Shown here one piece after another: positions 6,881 through 16,742 of a stretch of 51,085 bases of DNA (positions within the stretch are counted from its first letter, which is position 1; each line of letters opens with the position of its first letter). Origin of the DNA: Anaerolineaceae bacterium. Its GTDB lineage: Bacteria > Chloroflexota > Anaerolineae > Anaerolineales > Anaerolineaceae. The translations under genes were made by a program, and so were the position numbers. The notes under the pieces were generated by a model. The model did not search any database and was not told the DNA's origin. It saw only the letters and a program-made list of their open reading frames with translations. Location of the stretch: contig DUMZ01000004.1 in NCBI GenBank assembly GCA_012839565.1, forward strand, positions 1 to 51,085. The letters are read 5' to 3'.

Positions 6881-9800
6881 ATGGCTATTCAATGGTTTTT
6901 AAATCACCTTAACGAAACCTTCGAGACAAACATAAACCGCAAGATTATCCAGGCTTACAGGCAAGACCCCCTGGTTTGGAAAGCGATTGCAACAATCGAA
7001 CACCCTGAAGACTGGATTGCCTTAGCAGGCAATAGTCTTTTTAACTGGCAAGTATCCAAATTCGCGCTTTTCACCTTGCGCCCTGATCTTCTCAATGAAG
7101 ATTACCGCGATTTGTCCATTGACCTTCCCGAAGAACTGCAACACAAAAGCGAACGCCTGCTCGAAACTATTCGCACCACTGGACTGGAACCAGGCAACTT
7201 GTCCGACGCTATTTATCTCGCTTTAGCTTTGCGGAACTTCAGACTGGAACATGATGGCTGGTTTGAACTGGCTGATTTCCTTGGCACAGTCAATAAACGT
7301 GCTGATGTATGGAAAACCGCTTTTGTCATTCTTCCCGCCTTTGTTCCCGACCTTGAAGATGCTTTCATCGCGCTGATAGACAACACCGAGCCAGAAAGCA
7401 TTGATGCCATCACAACGCTGATTTTACACACGGTAAACACGCTATTCCTTGACGAAAACCAACGATATCAGCTCTACACCACCCTTGCCACAGACGCGAG
7501 CATTGACTTTCAACTTTCCTTGCTCAAAATGCTCCCAAAATATGAAATACAAGCTTTCATTCGTCTTTTAGCAAGTCATTTATACGACCTGAACCCAGAA
7601 AGTGATGAAACCAAGTCGGATTTTGAAAAAATCAATCTTAACCGCAAACGCGCGCTTTTGGAACAGTATGCTGGCCTAAACGATGAATCAGCAGAAACAA
7701 TTCAATCCGTTCAGCAGGATTTTCAAACCTTACGGGCATCATTCCTAAATCAGCTTGCTAAAGATTTGGAAAAAACGCAAGCCGAAGAAGCGCGCAAAAT
7801 CTGGGAAGAAGTACTCAGTCTTGACCCCGACAATGAACACTACATCAGCGAGTACGCTGAATTTCTCATTTACGAAGGCGACGTGCACCAGGCCTTGTAC
7901 TTGCTCAACACGCTGTCCGACCGTTCAATCATAAAACTTTATGCCTGGCGTTACCCTGCTTTTGCTGCAATTTCGCCAGAAAGCGAATATATTAGCGATG
8001 CAGACCTAAGCAGCAATCTCCTTTCGTCGCCACCATCGCGATTTTTAGCGAGCTCTGACAAATTCCACGCTGCCCGGGTTGCCTTTGAAAGCAAAAATTA
8101 CGCTTTAGCCCTTGAATTTATCAACAAGGCCCTGCTTGAGAACCCCAACCACCTGGACACCATCAAACTGGCCAGTAAAATCAACCAGCATTTGGCGAAT
8201 TTACAGGATGCGATTCAAAACCTTGCTCTCCTTACCTTTATCGAAAATGAAAATTTAGAACACAAACGGGAACTCACCCAACTCTATCTCCAGGCGCACG
8301 AGCCCCAAAAAGCGCTCGATACTTTTGCTGAAATTATTAATGCCAGCACGCATCCCAGCCGAGACGACTCGCTTTATTACGCACAACTGTCCATCACCGC
8401 CGAACAAGCTGAAATCGCCATCCCGATTGCGCGTAATTTCCTGGCGCAAGACCCGCTTGATGGCGAAGCCATGGTTATTCTTGCTGAAGCCTATCTTAAA
8501 AGCGGCCGTACCGATGAAGCCCGCGAGTTACTAAGTCAAGCCAGCGCGCTCGCGCCAGAAAAAGCAGCCAGCTGGTTAGCTTTGGCACGCATTTGGGCTA
8601 TTCTTGGCGAAAACAGCTCCGCGCTCAGCACCTTACAAAAAGCGCAGATCGCTATACCTAATGACCCGCAAATCCTGACCGCTTTAGGCAAGTTCTATTT
8701 GTCTCAAAATCAATCATCCGAAGCTGTTTCAACACTCAAGCAAGCCATTCAGCTCAACCCGGATAACCTTGAAGCCAGCATCGCGCTGACTTCCGCGCTG
8801 CTCAAGCAAGGCTACATCGAAGACGCCTGGGACACCATTCAAGCCTTCGAAAACGATTACAGCCACAATGCCCAACTCGCGCTGGTCCTGGCTGAAACAC
8901 TGGCAGCCAAAAGTGAGCGCCTGCGTGCCAACAACATTTTCAAATTCGCCTGGCAAAGCCTGCGCTCGAATGAAGCCTTGCTGGCATACATGCAAAACTT
9001 GGTTTACCAGGTTGATGTCGATGACGACGCTTCGCAAGCCATCAAAGAAGATTTGCGTCTTTTGTTACCCACACTCCAGGACCGCAATGCCACCTATGAT
9101 GCCAGTTTTGAAATGAAATTACTCGAAGCTGACGTAAAAGCCAGACTTGGTGAACTAAACGAAGCTTACGAAGATTATCTCTACTTGCTCGACTTACCCG
9201 AAGCGAAAGCCCCGCGTTTCTACCAACACTTGCAACGTCAGATAGGCCTTGTCGCGCTTGACTTGGGCTATGACGATATCAGCATGGCATCGCTGCAGGA
9301 GGCCATCTCCTACAACCCCAACGACCTTGCCTCCCGTCATGCTCTTTCACATGCATACCTGAAATCCGGTCTCAATGACAAAGCGATTGAAAGCGCCCAA
9401 ACCGCTCTGGAACTTGCCCCCACCGACACTCACAACGTGCTTTGGTACAGCAAGTTCATGCAAGCCAACCATCGCGTTCATGATGCCATTCAAGCCTTAA
9501 AGGACGCGATTTTCCGTCGCCCTGAAGAACAAATCTTACATCTTTCACTGGCGCGGGTTTACCTGGCCAATAACGCCGTCGATGAATCAAAAATCACCTT
9601 GTCCAAAATGCTGGAAACATCCGACATCCCCACCGAAGATTACCTGCACATTGCCGGGCTCTACGCGCGCATGAACGAAACCCAGCTTGCGGTGGATATC
9701 TTACAACGCGCTATCACTGAAAATGAAAACCCCAGCTTTGTTGAAAGCTGCCAAATCACCTATGCTTTCCTTGAGCATCAGCAAAACAACATCGCCTTAA

Positions 9801-12208
9801 ACTTCCTTGACCATATAAAACAAAAACACGGTCAACAGGCTGGCTATGCGATGCTCCGTGCTGACGTCCTAAGCGCCGACAAGCAATATCTTTCTTCTCT
9901 GGAATCCCTGGAACCCTTATTGCGCCGCCTTGAGAGTGGCGCCATTGAATGCATTCAAAGCGCTTTCATACCCGAAGAAAATTCCGGCATCCTGCCACTT
10001 GACACGGAAGGTTTATACCTGCGTGTCGCTTACCTGAACCGCTTGCTTGCGAACTATGAGGTGGCTGGTAAATATGCCAAGCTCGCCCTTAAGACAAACG
10101 AAAGCAACAAAAACGCCCGTATTCTCAGCCTGGATCTGGCACTCGCTTCCTGCGATAAAGCCAGTCTTGACCAAACCCTGGAAGAGTTAAACCGCAAAGA
10201 AAGTCTAAACGAAATCGAACTTGAATTAGCCCAACGCCTGGCTCTGGACGCGCTTTTGGAAAAGGATTTGACCAAAGCCAGTCTGATATACGAACAATTT
10301 CTTACGCCAGTTGAAGAAGAGCTCATCCCCATGGCGACGAAAGCGATGATTAGCGAACATGAAGGTCAGGCACATCAGGCAATGGCATTCATTCAAGTTG
10401 CCAAAGAAGGTTTTTCAACAACTGATAATTCAGGCGAAAAGCCACTGGGCTTGGCTGAACAATTCAGCAAGGTTTGGCAATCCCTGGCACTTGCCCTTGT
10501 AGCCTGGAAACTGCAGGACTGGTCATTCGCTAATCAGCTTTTCAGTCAGGCAACACATATTTGTAAATCAAATCCACGCTTGAACCTGGTCTTTGCCGAT
10601 TACCTGGCAGATAAGGCCCGTATGCAAAGAACTTGTCTCAATTTGCGGGTTAAACGCCATCTACCCCAGGCGTTCACCTCCGACAGAAGTGATGAATCGG
10701 TCTTTGATGAGCAAATCGCGCTAGCCAAAGCCAACTTAGAACCCAGTCTCACACAAGCCATAGAAATCATAGGCAAAGCACAGTTTGCTGGCCACCTTGA
10801 TGACAGCAGTCAGCTTGACGCACGCGTTAAAAACAGCCATATCGCTAAACAAGCCATCGCGGTGCTCAAAGACACCGTCAGTATTTCTAAAATTCTGGCC
10901 ATGTACCCGCATGATAATGAACTCCAGTTCCAATATGCCCTGCAAAATATCGACAAACAAGCCGATTTAGCCTGCGAGATACTCAACAGCATTCCCATTA
11001 AGCCCAACCTTCAGGCTTTGCACCATGCTGCTTTAGCATTAGCGCAAGTCAGCGAACCTGAACTTGCCGAAGAAGCCATCAACCGTGCCCTAAACATTTG
11101 GCAAGACGAAGCTGAATGGTTTATCCTGCGCGCAGAAATACAGGAAAAACAAGTCAAACTGCAAGACGCCACCCAAAGCGTAAAACTTGCCCTTGAACTG
11201 GAACCCAATAATCCAGGCTACTGGCAATACTTAGGCGAACTTGCTCTGCGTGAAGGTGATCTCCACACCGCCCGCAACCATTTTGCGAAGGCCAACTCGC
11301 TCAAATACAACACGATTCCCGTCATTGAAGCCCTGGCAGACATCAACCGTCAACTCGGTGATTACCCGGAAGCCATCGCATATTACAAAGAACTGCACAT
11401 TCTCGAACCCAATAATGACAGTTATCTAGAATCTTTAGCCGAACTTTACTTCATCATTCAGGACTATGATTTAGCCCTTGAAACTGCTGATAAAGTAATT
11501 AATCGCTCGCTCAACTGCGAACGAGCGTTGAAAGTAAAAATTGAAACACTCATCTCGCGCCAGGCCTTTGATGAAGCCAAAAAGCTGGCAAATGATGCTA
11601 TGTTGATTGCCAAAGACCCTATCACCTTCGAAATTTATCGTATCAGAATTGAAGCGCGCGAGAACCCTGCCAACGGCTTGCGCATGGCAACCAATCTGGC
11701 GCATGAACATCCTGATTATCCAAACGTGCTTAATCTGCTCGCGCAATATCAGATAAGCCTTGACCAAAAACAAAACGCAGAAAAGACTTTGATAAGAAGC
11801 TTACAACTGGACAAAAATAACCCCGAAACGCTTCTCGCGCTTGGCGCTCTAAACCGCCAAAACAACAGCCACGAAACCGCGCAAACTTACCTCAAACAAG
11901 CGGTTGAACTCAACCCAAGTCTTATTGAAGCCTATTTGGAACTCGGCCAAAGCCTGCAAGACCAGCGCCTGAACGACCAGGCCCTGCAAGTTTACAACAA
12001 GGCCATTGAACAAGTTAGCAAAGACCCCCGACCCTACGTGCACGCTGCCAACGCTTACAAAGCCAGTCGCGATTTCCGTAGTGCAGAGTTGATGCTCAAA
12101 CAGGCTTCTCAACTTGCCCCCAGCGACCAAAGCATCCGTCGTCAGCTTGCCGCGGTAGTTGCACAAAATCTACTCGATAACCTACAAGAGGCACCGAAAA
12201 GAAAATGA
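6881..12208 (+). CDS. Giant tetratricopeptide-repeat protein (1775 aa)
   Basis: After an N-terminal helical region of about 300 residues, almost the whole chain is built of TPR units with the typical W/L-G-Y-A-P spacing (for example WQYLGELALREGDLHTARNHF, with LEPNN turns). It has no signal peptide, membrane segment or enzyme motif, so it is probably a cytoplasmic superhelical scaffold that binds other proteins. AGGAGG lies 6 nt before the ATG. Its stop overlaps the start of the TPR/C25 peptidase gene (ATGA), implying translational coupling and roughly equal synthesis. Large TPR proteins are frequent in Chloroflexota, but pairing with a caspase-like peptidase under sigma-54 control is not something I know from a described system. 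Confidence 0.9.
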   Translation: MAIQWFLNHLNETFETNINRKIIQAYRQDPLVWKAIATIEHPEDWIALAGNSLFNWQVSKFALFTLRPDLLNEDYRDLSIDLPEELQHKSERLLETIRTTGLEPGNLSDAIYLALALRNFRLEHDGWFELADFLGTVNKRADVWKTAFVILPAFVPDLEDAFIALIDNTEPESIDAITTLILHTVNTLFLDENQRYQLYTTLATDASIDFQLSLLKMLPKYEIQAFIRLLASHLYDLNPESDETKSDFEKINLNRKRALLEQYAGLNDESAETIQSVQQDFQTLRASFLNQLAKDLEKTQAEEARKIWEEVLSLDPDNEHYISEYAEFLIYEGDVHQALYLLNTLSDRSIIKLYAWRYPAFAAISPESEYISDADLSSNLLSSPPSRFLASSDKFHAARVAFESKNYALALEFINKALLENPNHLDTIKLASKINQHLANLQDAIQNLALLTFIENENLEHKRELTQLYLQAHEPQKALDTFAEIINASTHPSRDDSLYYAQLSITAEQAEIAIPIARNFLAQDPLDGEAMVILAEAYLKSGRTDEARELLSQASALAPEKAASWLALARIWAILGENSSALSTLQKAQIAIPNDPQILTALGKFYLSQNQSSEAVSTLKQAIQLNPDNLEASIALTSALLKQGYIEDAWDTIQAFENDYSHNAQLALVLAETLAAKSERLRANNIFKFAWQSLRSNEALLAYMQNLVYQVDVDDDASQAIKEDLRLLLPTLQDRNATYDASFEMKLLEADVKARLGELNEAYEDYLYLLDLPEAKAPRFYQHLQRQIGLVALDLGYDDISMASLQEAISYNPNDLASRHALSHAYLKSGLNDKAIESAQTALELAPTDTHNVLWYSKFMQANHRVHDAIQALKDAIFRRPEEQILHLSLARVYLANNAVDESKITLSKMLETSDIPTEDYLHIAGLYARMNETQLAVDILQRAITENENPSFVESCQITYAFLEHQQNNIALNFLDHIKQKHGQQAGYAMLRADVLSADKQYLSSLESLEPLLRRLESGAIECIQSAFIPEENSGILPLDTEGLYLRVAYLNRLLANYEVAGKYAKLALKTNESNKNARILSLDLALASCDKASLDQTLEELNRKESLNEIELELAQRLALDALLEKDLTKASLIYEQFLTPVEEELIPMATKAMISEHEGQAHQAMAFIQVAKEGFSTTDNSGEKPLGLAEQFSKVWQSLALALVAWKLQDWSFANQLFSQATHICKSNPRLNLVFADYLADKARMQRTCLNLRVKRHLPQAFTSDRSDESVFDEQIALAKANLEPSLTQAIEIIGKAQFAGHLDDSSQLDARVKNSHIAKQAIAVLKDTVSISKILAMYPHDNELQFQYALQNIDKQADLACEILNSIPIKPNLQALHHAALALAQVSEPELAEEAINRALNIWQDEAEWFILRAEIQEKQVKLQDATQSVKLALELEPNNPGYWQYLGELALREGDLHTARNHFAKANSLKYNTIPVIEALADINRQLGDYPEAIAYYKELHILEPNNDSYLESLAELYFIIQDYDLALETADKVINRSLNCERALKVKIETLISRQAFDEAKKLANDAMLIAKDPITFEIYRIRIEARENPANGLRMATNLAHEHPDYPNVLNLLAQYQISLDQKQNAEKTLIRSLQLDKNNPETLLALGALNRQNNSHETAQTYLKQAVELNPSLIEAYLELGQSLQDQRLNDQALQVYNKAIEQVSKDPRPYVHAANAYKASRDFRSAELMLKQASQLAPSDQSIRRQLAAVVAQNLLDNLQEAPKRK

Positions 12209-15000
12209 GACCATATCAATCCCAAAACACCGATGACATCATGATAATCCGACGCAGCAAATTCCTGACGCTCGTACAGACAGCGATCACCAATCGCGAG
12301 TTCCAGTTTGTTCGTCAGGCTTGTTTAATTTGGATGGCAAGTTATCCAGGGGACTTGTTGGTCAATTTCATCTACGCCTCTGCTTTAGTCGAATTAGGCG
12401 ACACAGAAATGGCACTTGCCACGCTGGAACGTCTTCTCCGCTTTGACCCGGAATTTACCGAAGCGCTTAGCCTTTACTCCCGCCTTTCAGGAAAATCCAA
12501 TGTCGAAAACGAAACCGCGCTGGCATATCTCACCCGCAGTGTCAGCCTAGACAAAACCCTGTCTCCCTGGCTTCCCGCGCTCAACCAAGCGCGTTCTGAA
12601 TTTGAATCAGGCGACTATAACGCCGCGGAAAAATCCGTGCTTGAAAGCCTTGCCCAAAACCCATCTTCGCCCCTGCCAGCTATTATGCATTTAAACATCG
12701 TCTTGCAAATGAGTAACGCGACATTGTTAAAGACACTCACCGAACTCTACTCAAGTCGCTGGAAAGATTGTTTGCAAATCAAAATCTTCTCCGCGCTCGC
12801 TGATATGAGTAACGAAAAAGATTCAGCAGGCGTTGAAAAACTACACTGGGCTGCTGCCCATGACGTCAGCGGACAGGTCGTGCACCGCTTGCTGGGCCCA
12901 AACCATGTCTATCAGCCTTTGTGGCCTGAAGACCTCAAAGTCTATCTCGACCTGCCCGTTCCCGCCAGTGTTGCGGCAGACCTGGGATGGAACATCCTGG
13001 CAACTGCTTCATCTTCGTCACACAGTGCCCCTGCCACTCAACAAGTGTCAGATACGGAAGCCACGCAAGCCATTGCGCACAGCACAATGTCCGCGGAAGA
13101 TGCCCTTCAGGCTTTACTTTCAGAACAAGCCACCGTACCAATTAAGCCTTCAAATTTGCTTAATATATTACAAAGTGATGAAAATGTCGCCGTGGATTAT
13201 TCTGAAATCCCCACAGCTTCTTTCTTCAAACAAGACATTGCCACACCGCCCAGTAATGTGGCATTCAGCGAACAACACTTTGAAGAAAGTCTCTTCACTC
13301 AGGAAACCCGCCAAACCGTCGCCACACTGGACGAAATTCAATCTGACTTTGACCAGGTGACGCGAAAAATTCACCGCCCGGAATTGTCCAACGCGGATAC
13401 ACGCTTCCCAAGTTATGTTTTGTTCACCAGTCGCAAAAACCTCGCCAATAAGTACGGCGAAAACACCGCCCAGGTCATTATCGACTCTATCAAGAGTCTC
13501 TCAGCTAAAATACTCGCCCTGCCGGGCTGGAACAGTACCGTATTCATTCCCGATGACGCGGAAATCAGTACAGAACTCGGCACAACGCAAATCGAAAGCT
13601 GCGATGCCAATACCCTAAAATCTGCTTTGGTGGATTTGGACGCGAAACTCTCCCAGCGTGGCGAGATGATCGGCGCTTTGCTTATTGTCGGTGGTAATGA
13701 TATAGTACCGTTCCACCTTTTGCCCAATCCAACCGACGACAGTGACCCCAATGTTCCATCCGACAACCCTTATGCCACACTTGACGATAACTATTTCGTG
13801 CAACAATGGCCTGTCGGTCGGCTTCCCGATGAAAAGGGAAAAGATGCTGGTTACCTCATTGAACAGCTGCGTTTTATTAACAACGAATACGCATTGAAAC
13901 GAAAGTCCAAAAAGAGTGCCTTTTTCAACGTACTTAGCAGTCTTTTTGTAACCCTGTTTTCGTGGTTACGCGTCTTTGGCACAAAGCCCAGCAACGTTGA
14001 AAGCCTGGGCATCAGCGCGGAAGTCTGGAAACGCGCTTCTGAAGGCGTGTACGGTGTTATCGATGACAACAAGCGTCTGCTCACATCACCTCCAACCAAC
14101 AATAAAAACCTGCTTGAATCTCGCAAAGCCAGTTCACAATTCGCTTATTTCAACCTGCATGGTCTTAAAGATACGAATGAATGGTACGGTCAGCGTGATT
14201 TAAGTCGCGAGGGCACTGACCTCGAATATCCCGTCGCGCTTAACACCAAGAATTTCACTCAAGAAAGTGGCGCGCCTGCCATCGTGCTTAGTGAAGCCTG
14301 CTATGGTGCCTGGGTTTTTGACAAAAAAGTCAATGATTCCGTTGCTCTCAATTTCCTGTCACGTGGCACACGTGCCTTTGTTGGCTCAACGGTTATCGCT
14401 TATGGCGCGCCAGGCAAGACCCTCGTTGCGGCTGACCTTTTAGCTTATCATTTTTGGTCGCACGTTAAAAAGGAAGTCGCAGTAGGCTACGCGCTGATGC
14501 GTGCGAAATTAGCCCTTGCCAGCAAAATGACTGCTGACCAAGGCTTCCTGGACGGAGAAGATCAAAAAACCATTCTCTCCTTCGTCATTTACGGTGACCC
14601 GCTTGCCAGCAGTAAAGACATCAAAGAAATCACTAAACCCATCGTTCGCGTGGCAACATCGCCCGTGATTAAGACCATCAGCGATTCACGTCCAGATATG
14701 ATTATCAACCAGGATGAAATGCCAAATGAAATCCTGAACAAAGTCCGTAAGGTAATCAAATCCTACATGCCAGGCATGGAAGAAGGAAAAATGGCGATCA
14801 GCCCGCTCCTGGGTGTCATTCAATCCACCTCCGACCCTGCTACAGATAAAAAGAATACCCTGGAAGCAATTAAACAAAGCCAACGCTATGTGGTTACCGT
14901 GAAGAAAAGCCACGAGTATCGCTCTAAAAACTTTGACCAGTTTGCCCGTATGACCTTCGACCAAAAAGGCAAAATGGTCAAGCTTAGCACCTCCAAGTAA
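12205..15000 (+). CDS. TPR protein with C-terminal C25 (gingipain/caspase-like) cysteine peptidase domain
   Basis: This 931-aa protein has TPR-like helices at about 15-170, a low-complexity linker (about 260-400) and a clan-CD peptidase-like domain (about 405-800). The latter shows VGGNDIVPF and SDNPYA followed by GRLP, the catalytic His in NLHG (His652-Gly653), the catalytic Cys in SEACYGA (Cys699), and the late motif YGDP typical of C25. A hydrophobic stretch (FFNVLSSLFVTLFSWL, about 572-587) interrupts the domain. There is no signal peptide, unlike secreted gingipains, so action is likely inside the cell, perhaps at the membrane. It starts at the ATG overlapping the upstream TGA. A CHAT-type assignment is the main alternative; both are caspase-fold. 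Confidence 0.75.
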   Translation: MRPYQSQNTDDIMIIRRSKFLTLVQTAITNREFQFVRQACLIWMASYPGDLLVNFIYASALVELGDTEMALATLERLLRFDPEFTEALSLYSRLSGKSNVENETALAYLTRSVSLDKTLSPWLPALNQARSEFESGDYNAAEKSVLESLAQNPSSPLPAIMHLNIVLQMSNATLLKTLTELYSSRWKDCLQIKIFSALADMSNEKDSAGVEKLHWAAAHDVSGQVVHRLLGPNHVYQPLWPEDLKVYLDLPVPASVAADLGWNILATASSSSHSAPATQQVSDTEATQAIAHSTMSAEDALQALLSEQATVPIKPSNLLNILQSDENVAVDYSEIPTASFFKQDIATPPSNVAFSEQHFEESLFTQETRQTVATLDEIQSDFDQVTRKIHRPELSNADTRFPSYVLFTSRKNLANKYGENTAQVIIDSIKSLSAKILALPGWNSTVFIPDDAEISTELGTTQIESCDANTLKSALVDLDAKLSQRGEMIGALLIVGGNDIVPFHLLPNPTDDSDPNVPSDNPYATLDDNYFVQQWPVGRLPDEKGKDAGYLIEQLRFINNEYALKRKSKKSAFFNVLSSLFVTLFSWLRVFGTKPSNVESLGISAEVWKRASEGVYGVIDDNKRLLTSPPTNNKNLLESRKASSQFAYFNLHGLKDTNEWYGQRDLSREGTDLEYPVALNTKNFTQESGAPAIVLSEACYGAWVFDKKVNDSVALNFLSRGTRAFVGSTVIAYGAPGKTLVAADLLAYHFWSHVKKEVAVGYALMRAKLALASKMTADQGFLDGEDQKTILSFVIYGDPLASSKDIKEITKPIVRVATSPVIKTISDSRPDMIINQDEMPNEILNKVRKVIKSYMPGMEEGKMAISPLLGVIQSTSDPATDKKNTLEAIKQSQRYVVTVKKSHEYRSKNFDQFARMTFDQKGKMVKLSTSK

Positions 15001-15023
15001 AACAGATTAGGAGACATTAAGCC

Positions 15024-15317
15024 ATGCTTAAGACGAAAATAATTGAAATTTTCATGCTCATTCCTTTTCTAAAGAAGGTATTGACAGATTCAAACGCGGA
15101 GGAAGTTCGTCGCGTGGAGAATATACTCATTGAGCATAAGATTCCCTACCGCATCAGAACCTATAAAACACGTGGAAGCATCGGCATGGCATTAGATACC
15201 AGTTCTTATGCGCGTTCGAACCTGGCTATGTATAAAGGTGCAAGCAGCCCATCAATAAGCTATGGCATTTATGTCCGTAAAAAGGATTATCAGCGAGTAA
15301 TGGATTTAATCAGCTAG
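15024..15317 (+). CDS. 97-aa protein, DUF2007-like
   Basis: This short protein has an amphipathic or hydrophobic N-terminal helix (IIEIFMLIPFLKKVL) and a compact alpha/beta region (VENILIEHKIPYRIRT ... YGIYVRKKDYQRVMDLI). The pattern of helix, strand, then a final strand-helix resembles DUF2007 putative signal-transducing proteins; the match is from memory and is weak. It lies 23 nt after the peptidase gene, with an AGGAG at 15009-15013, so it is probably the last gene of the sigma-54 operon. Its 3' end overlaps the converging phosphoesterase gene by 12 nt. Confidence 0.7.
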   Translation: MLKTKIIEIFMLIPFLKKVLTDSNAEEVRRVENILIEHKIPYRIRTYKTRGSIGMALDTSSYARSNLAMYKGASSPSISYGIYVRKKDYQRVMDLIS

Positions 15318-16688
15318 GTTGTCAATTAAGTTTTCTGCTTCAGCACCAAAGCCTAAGCGAGCGTTGAAATCGAAAGACCAGCCCGTTTCGCGGGTATATT
15401 CTGGATTCTGTTCACCTTCTTCGTAAATCAACAAGCGCGCTTTTGAACGTAATCTGCCAAATTTATCATAGCCAGGGGTTGGCATAATCACATTACGAAA
15501 AGTTCCGCTGTTTAAATAATACTTTTCAACACCATCATCCACGCTCAACAAACGGACTATCGCGTTATGCGTATGCCCAGTTACCAAACAACGCAAATCA
15601 TTGTCATTTTGTTTTAAAAATTGTTCTTTCACAATAATATCCATATCGGCATCAACGCCTGATTTTTTCGCGGCTGGATTAACAAGCGCGTTAAACATCC
15701 AAATCGGCATTCCCCGTCGCCAAACACGGGCTTTTAAAATACTGGCAATCGCCTTTGCGCTAAACCTTTTGAAATTGCCTAACAAGACAATATCCTCAGC
15801 TAAATCGTCATTCTTCGCGATATCATCCAAGAGATCTCTAAAAACCGGTTCAATAATCAGCCAAATTTCTTTGGTACTCAAGCCTGGTGTTGAAAACAAA
15901 AAGCTCATGATTGCCCCATTCGGACGCACGTTATCAAAGTCAATCAGGCGTTGGTACATCCGCTTTAAATGCGTATCGCCCAGAATCTCATCATCACCGT
16001 AACGTTCCCGGAAAAGCAGGGGTAATTTACTGGCTATTTCCATCGTTACAATGTCCCCCAAAACAGGCATATCGTAATAGCTTTTGTCAATGATTAAGGG
16101 AATTTCAGGCCACAAAGCCAAATTCGCGCCAAAATTTGTATGGTCGTACTCATGCCCATGACGCACTAATACCCGCACTTCATCATCGCGATAATGCAAA
16201 TACTGGTTCGGGAATGGCTCATCGCTTTCCGGAACACCAAAAAAAGCACGGACTTTGTTGCGTATTGCTACTGACGCGTTTGCCAGACGGTCATGATTGC
16301 CTGGGACATAGTGAATATTTACGGGCAAATTGAAAAGCTCAGGTAAGCTTTGGAACACCTTGGCAGTATCCCCAACCTTGGGGTCAAGAACAATCGCATC
16401 GAGAATGTCTAAGATACGTCGTTCATGTGGAGAACCCGCGGTAACTTCGTCATTATGTACATAAGGGCGCAAGTCACCCTGATGCCACAAAACAGAACGT
16501 GTAATTTCAAAAATATCCCCCGCCAGAACAAGATCGATGTGTTTTACATCACCATCCTTGATAAGTTCAGCAATTTCCCGGAAAAAAGTACGGTAAACCC
16601 GTCCAGGCAGGTTGAGATTACTGCGGTTAATACCTAAATTGTAAGGGCTTGTGTCAGCAAGGTGTAAATCTGAAAGAATGATTAACAA
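15306..16688 (-). CDS. Calcineurin-like metallophosphoesterase
   Basis: The 460-aa protein contains the metallophosphoesterase motifs in order: DLHLA (residues 7-11), GDIFE, GNHDRL, RHGHEYD and GHTHNA, which bind the two catalytic metals. The substrate is unknown; at twice the size of LpxH or YfcE types it has large insertions between the third and fourth motifs. The start is TTG at 16686-16688 with GGAG upstream, and the first strand (LIILSDLH) follows directly, so a later start would break the fold. It follows the propeller gene on the same strand by 54 nt and converges on the TPR/C25 operon. Confidence 0.9.
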   Translation of the reverse strand: MLIILSDLHLADTSPYNLGINRSNLNLPGRVYRTFFREIAELIKDGDVKHIDLVLAGDIFEITRSVLWHQGDLRPYVHNDEVTAGSPHERRILDILDAIVLDPKVGDTAKVFQSLPELFNLPVNIHYVPGNHDRLANASVAIRNKVRAFFGVPESDEPFPNQYLHYRDDEVRVLVRHGHEYDHTNFGANLALWPEIPLIIDKSYYDMPVLGDIVTMEIASKLPLLFRERYGDDEILGDTHLKRMYQRLIDFDNVRPNGAIMSFLFSTPGLSTKEIWLIIEPVFRDLLDDIAKNDDLAEDIVLLGNFKRFSAKAIASILKARVWRRGMPIWMFNALVNPAAKKSGVDADMDIIVKEQFLKQNDNDLRCLVTGHTHNAIVRLLSVDDGVEKYYLNSGTFRNVIMPTPGYDKFGRLRSKARLLIYEEGEQNPEYTRETGWSFDFNARLGFGAEAENLIDNLAD

Positions 16689-16742
16689 GGTTTCCGCTCC
16701 ATTTCTCTTAGCTGCATTCCAACTTAGAAAAATTGTAGTCGA

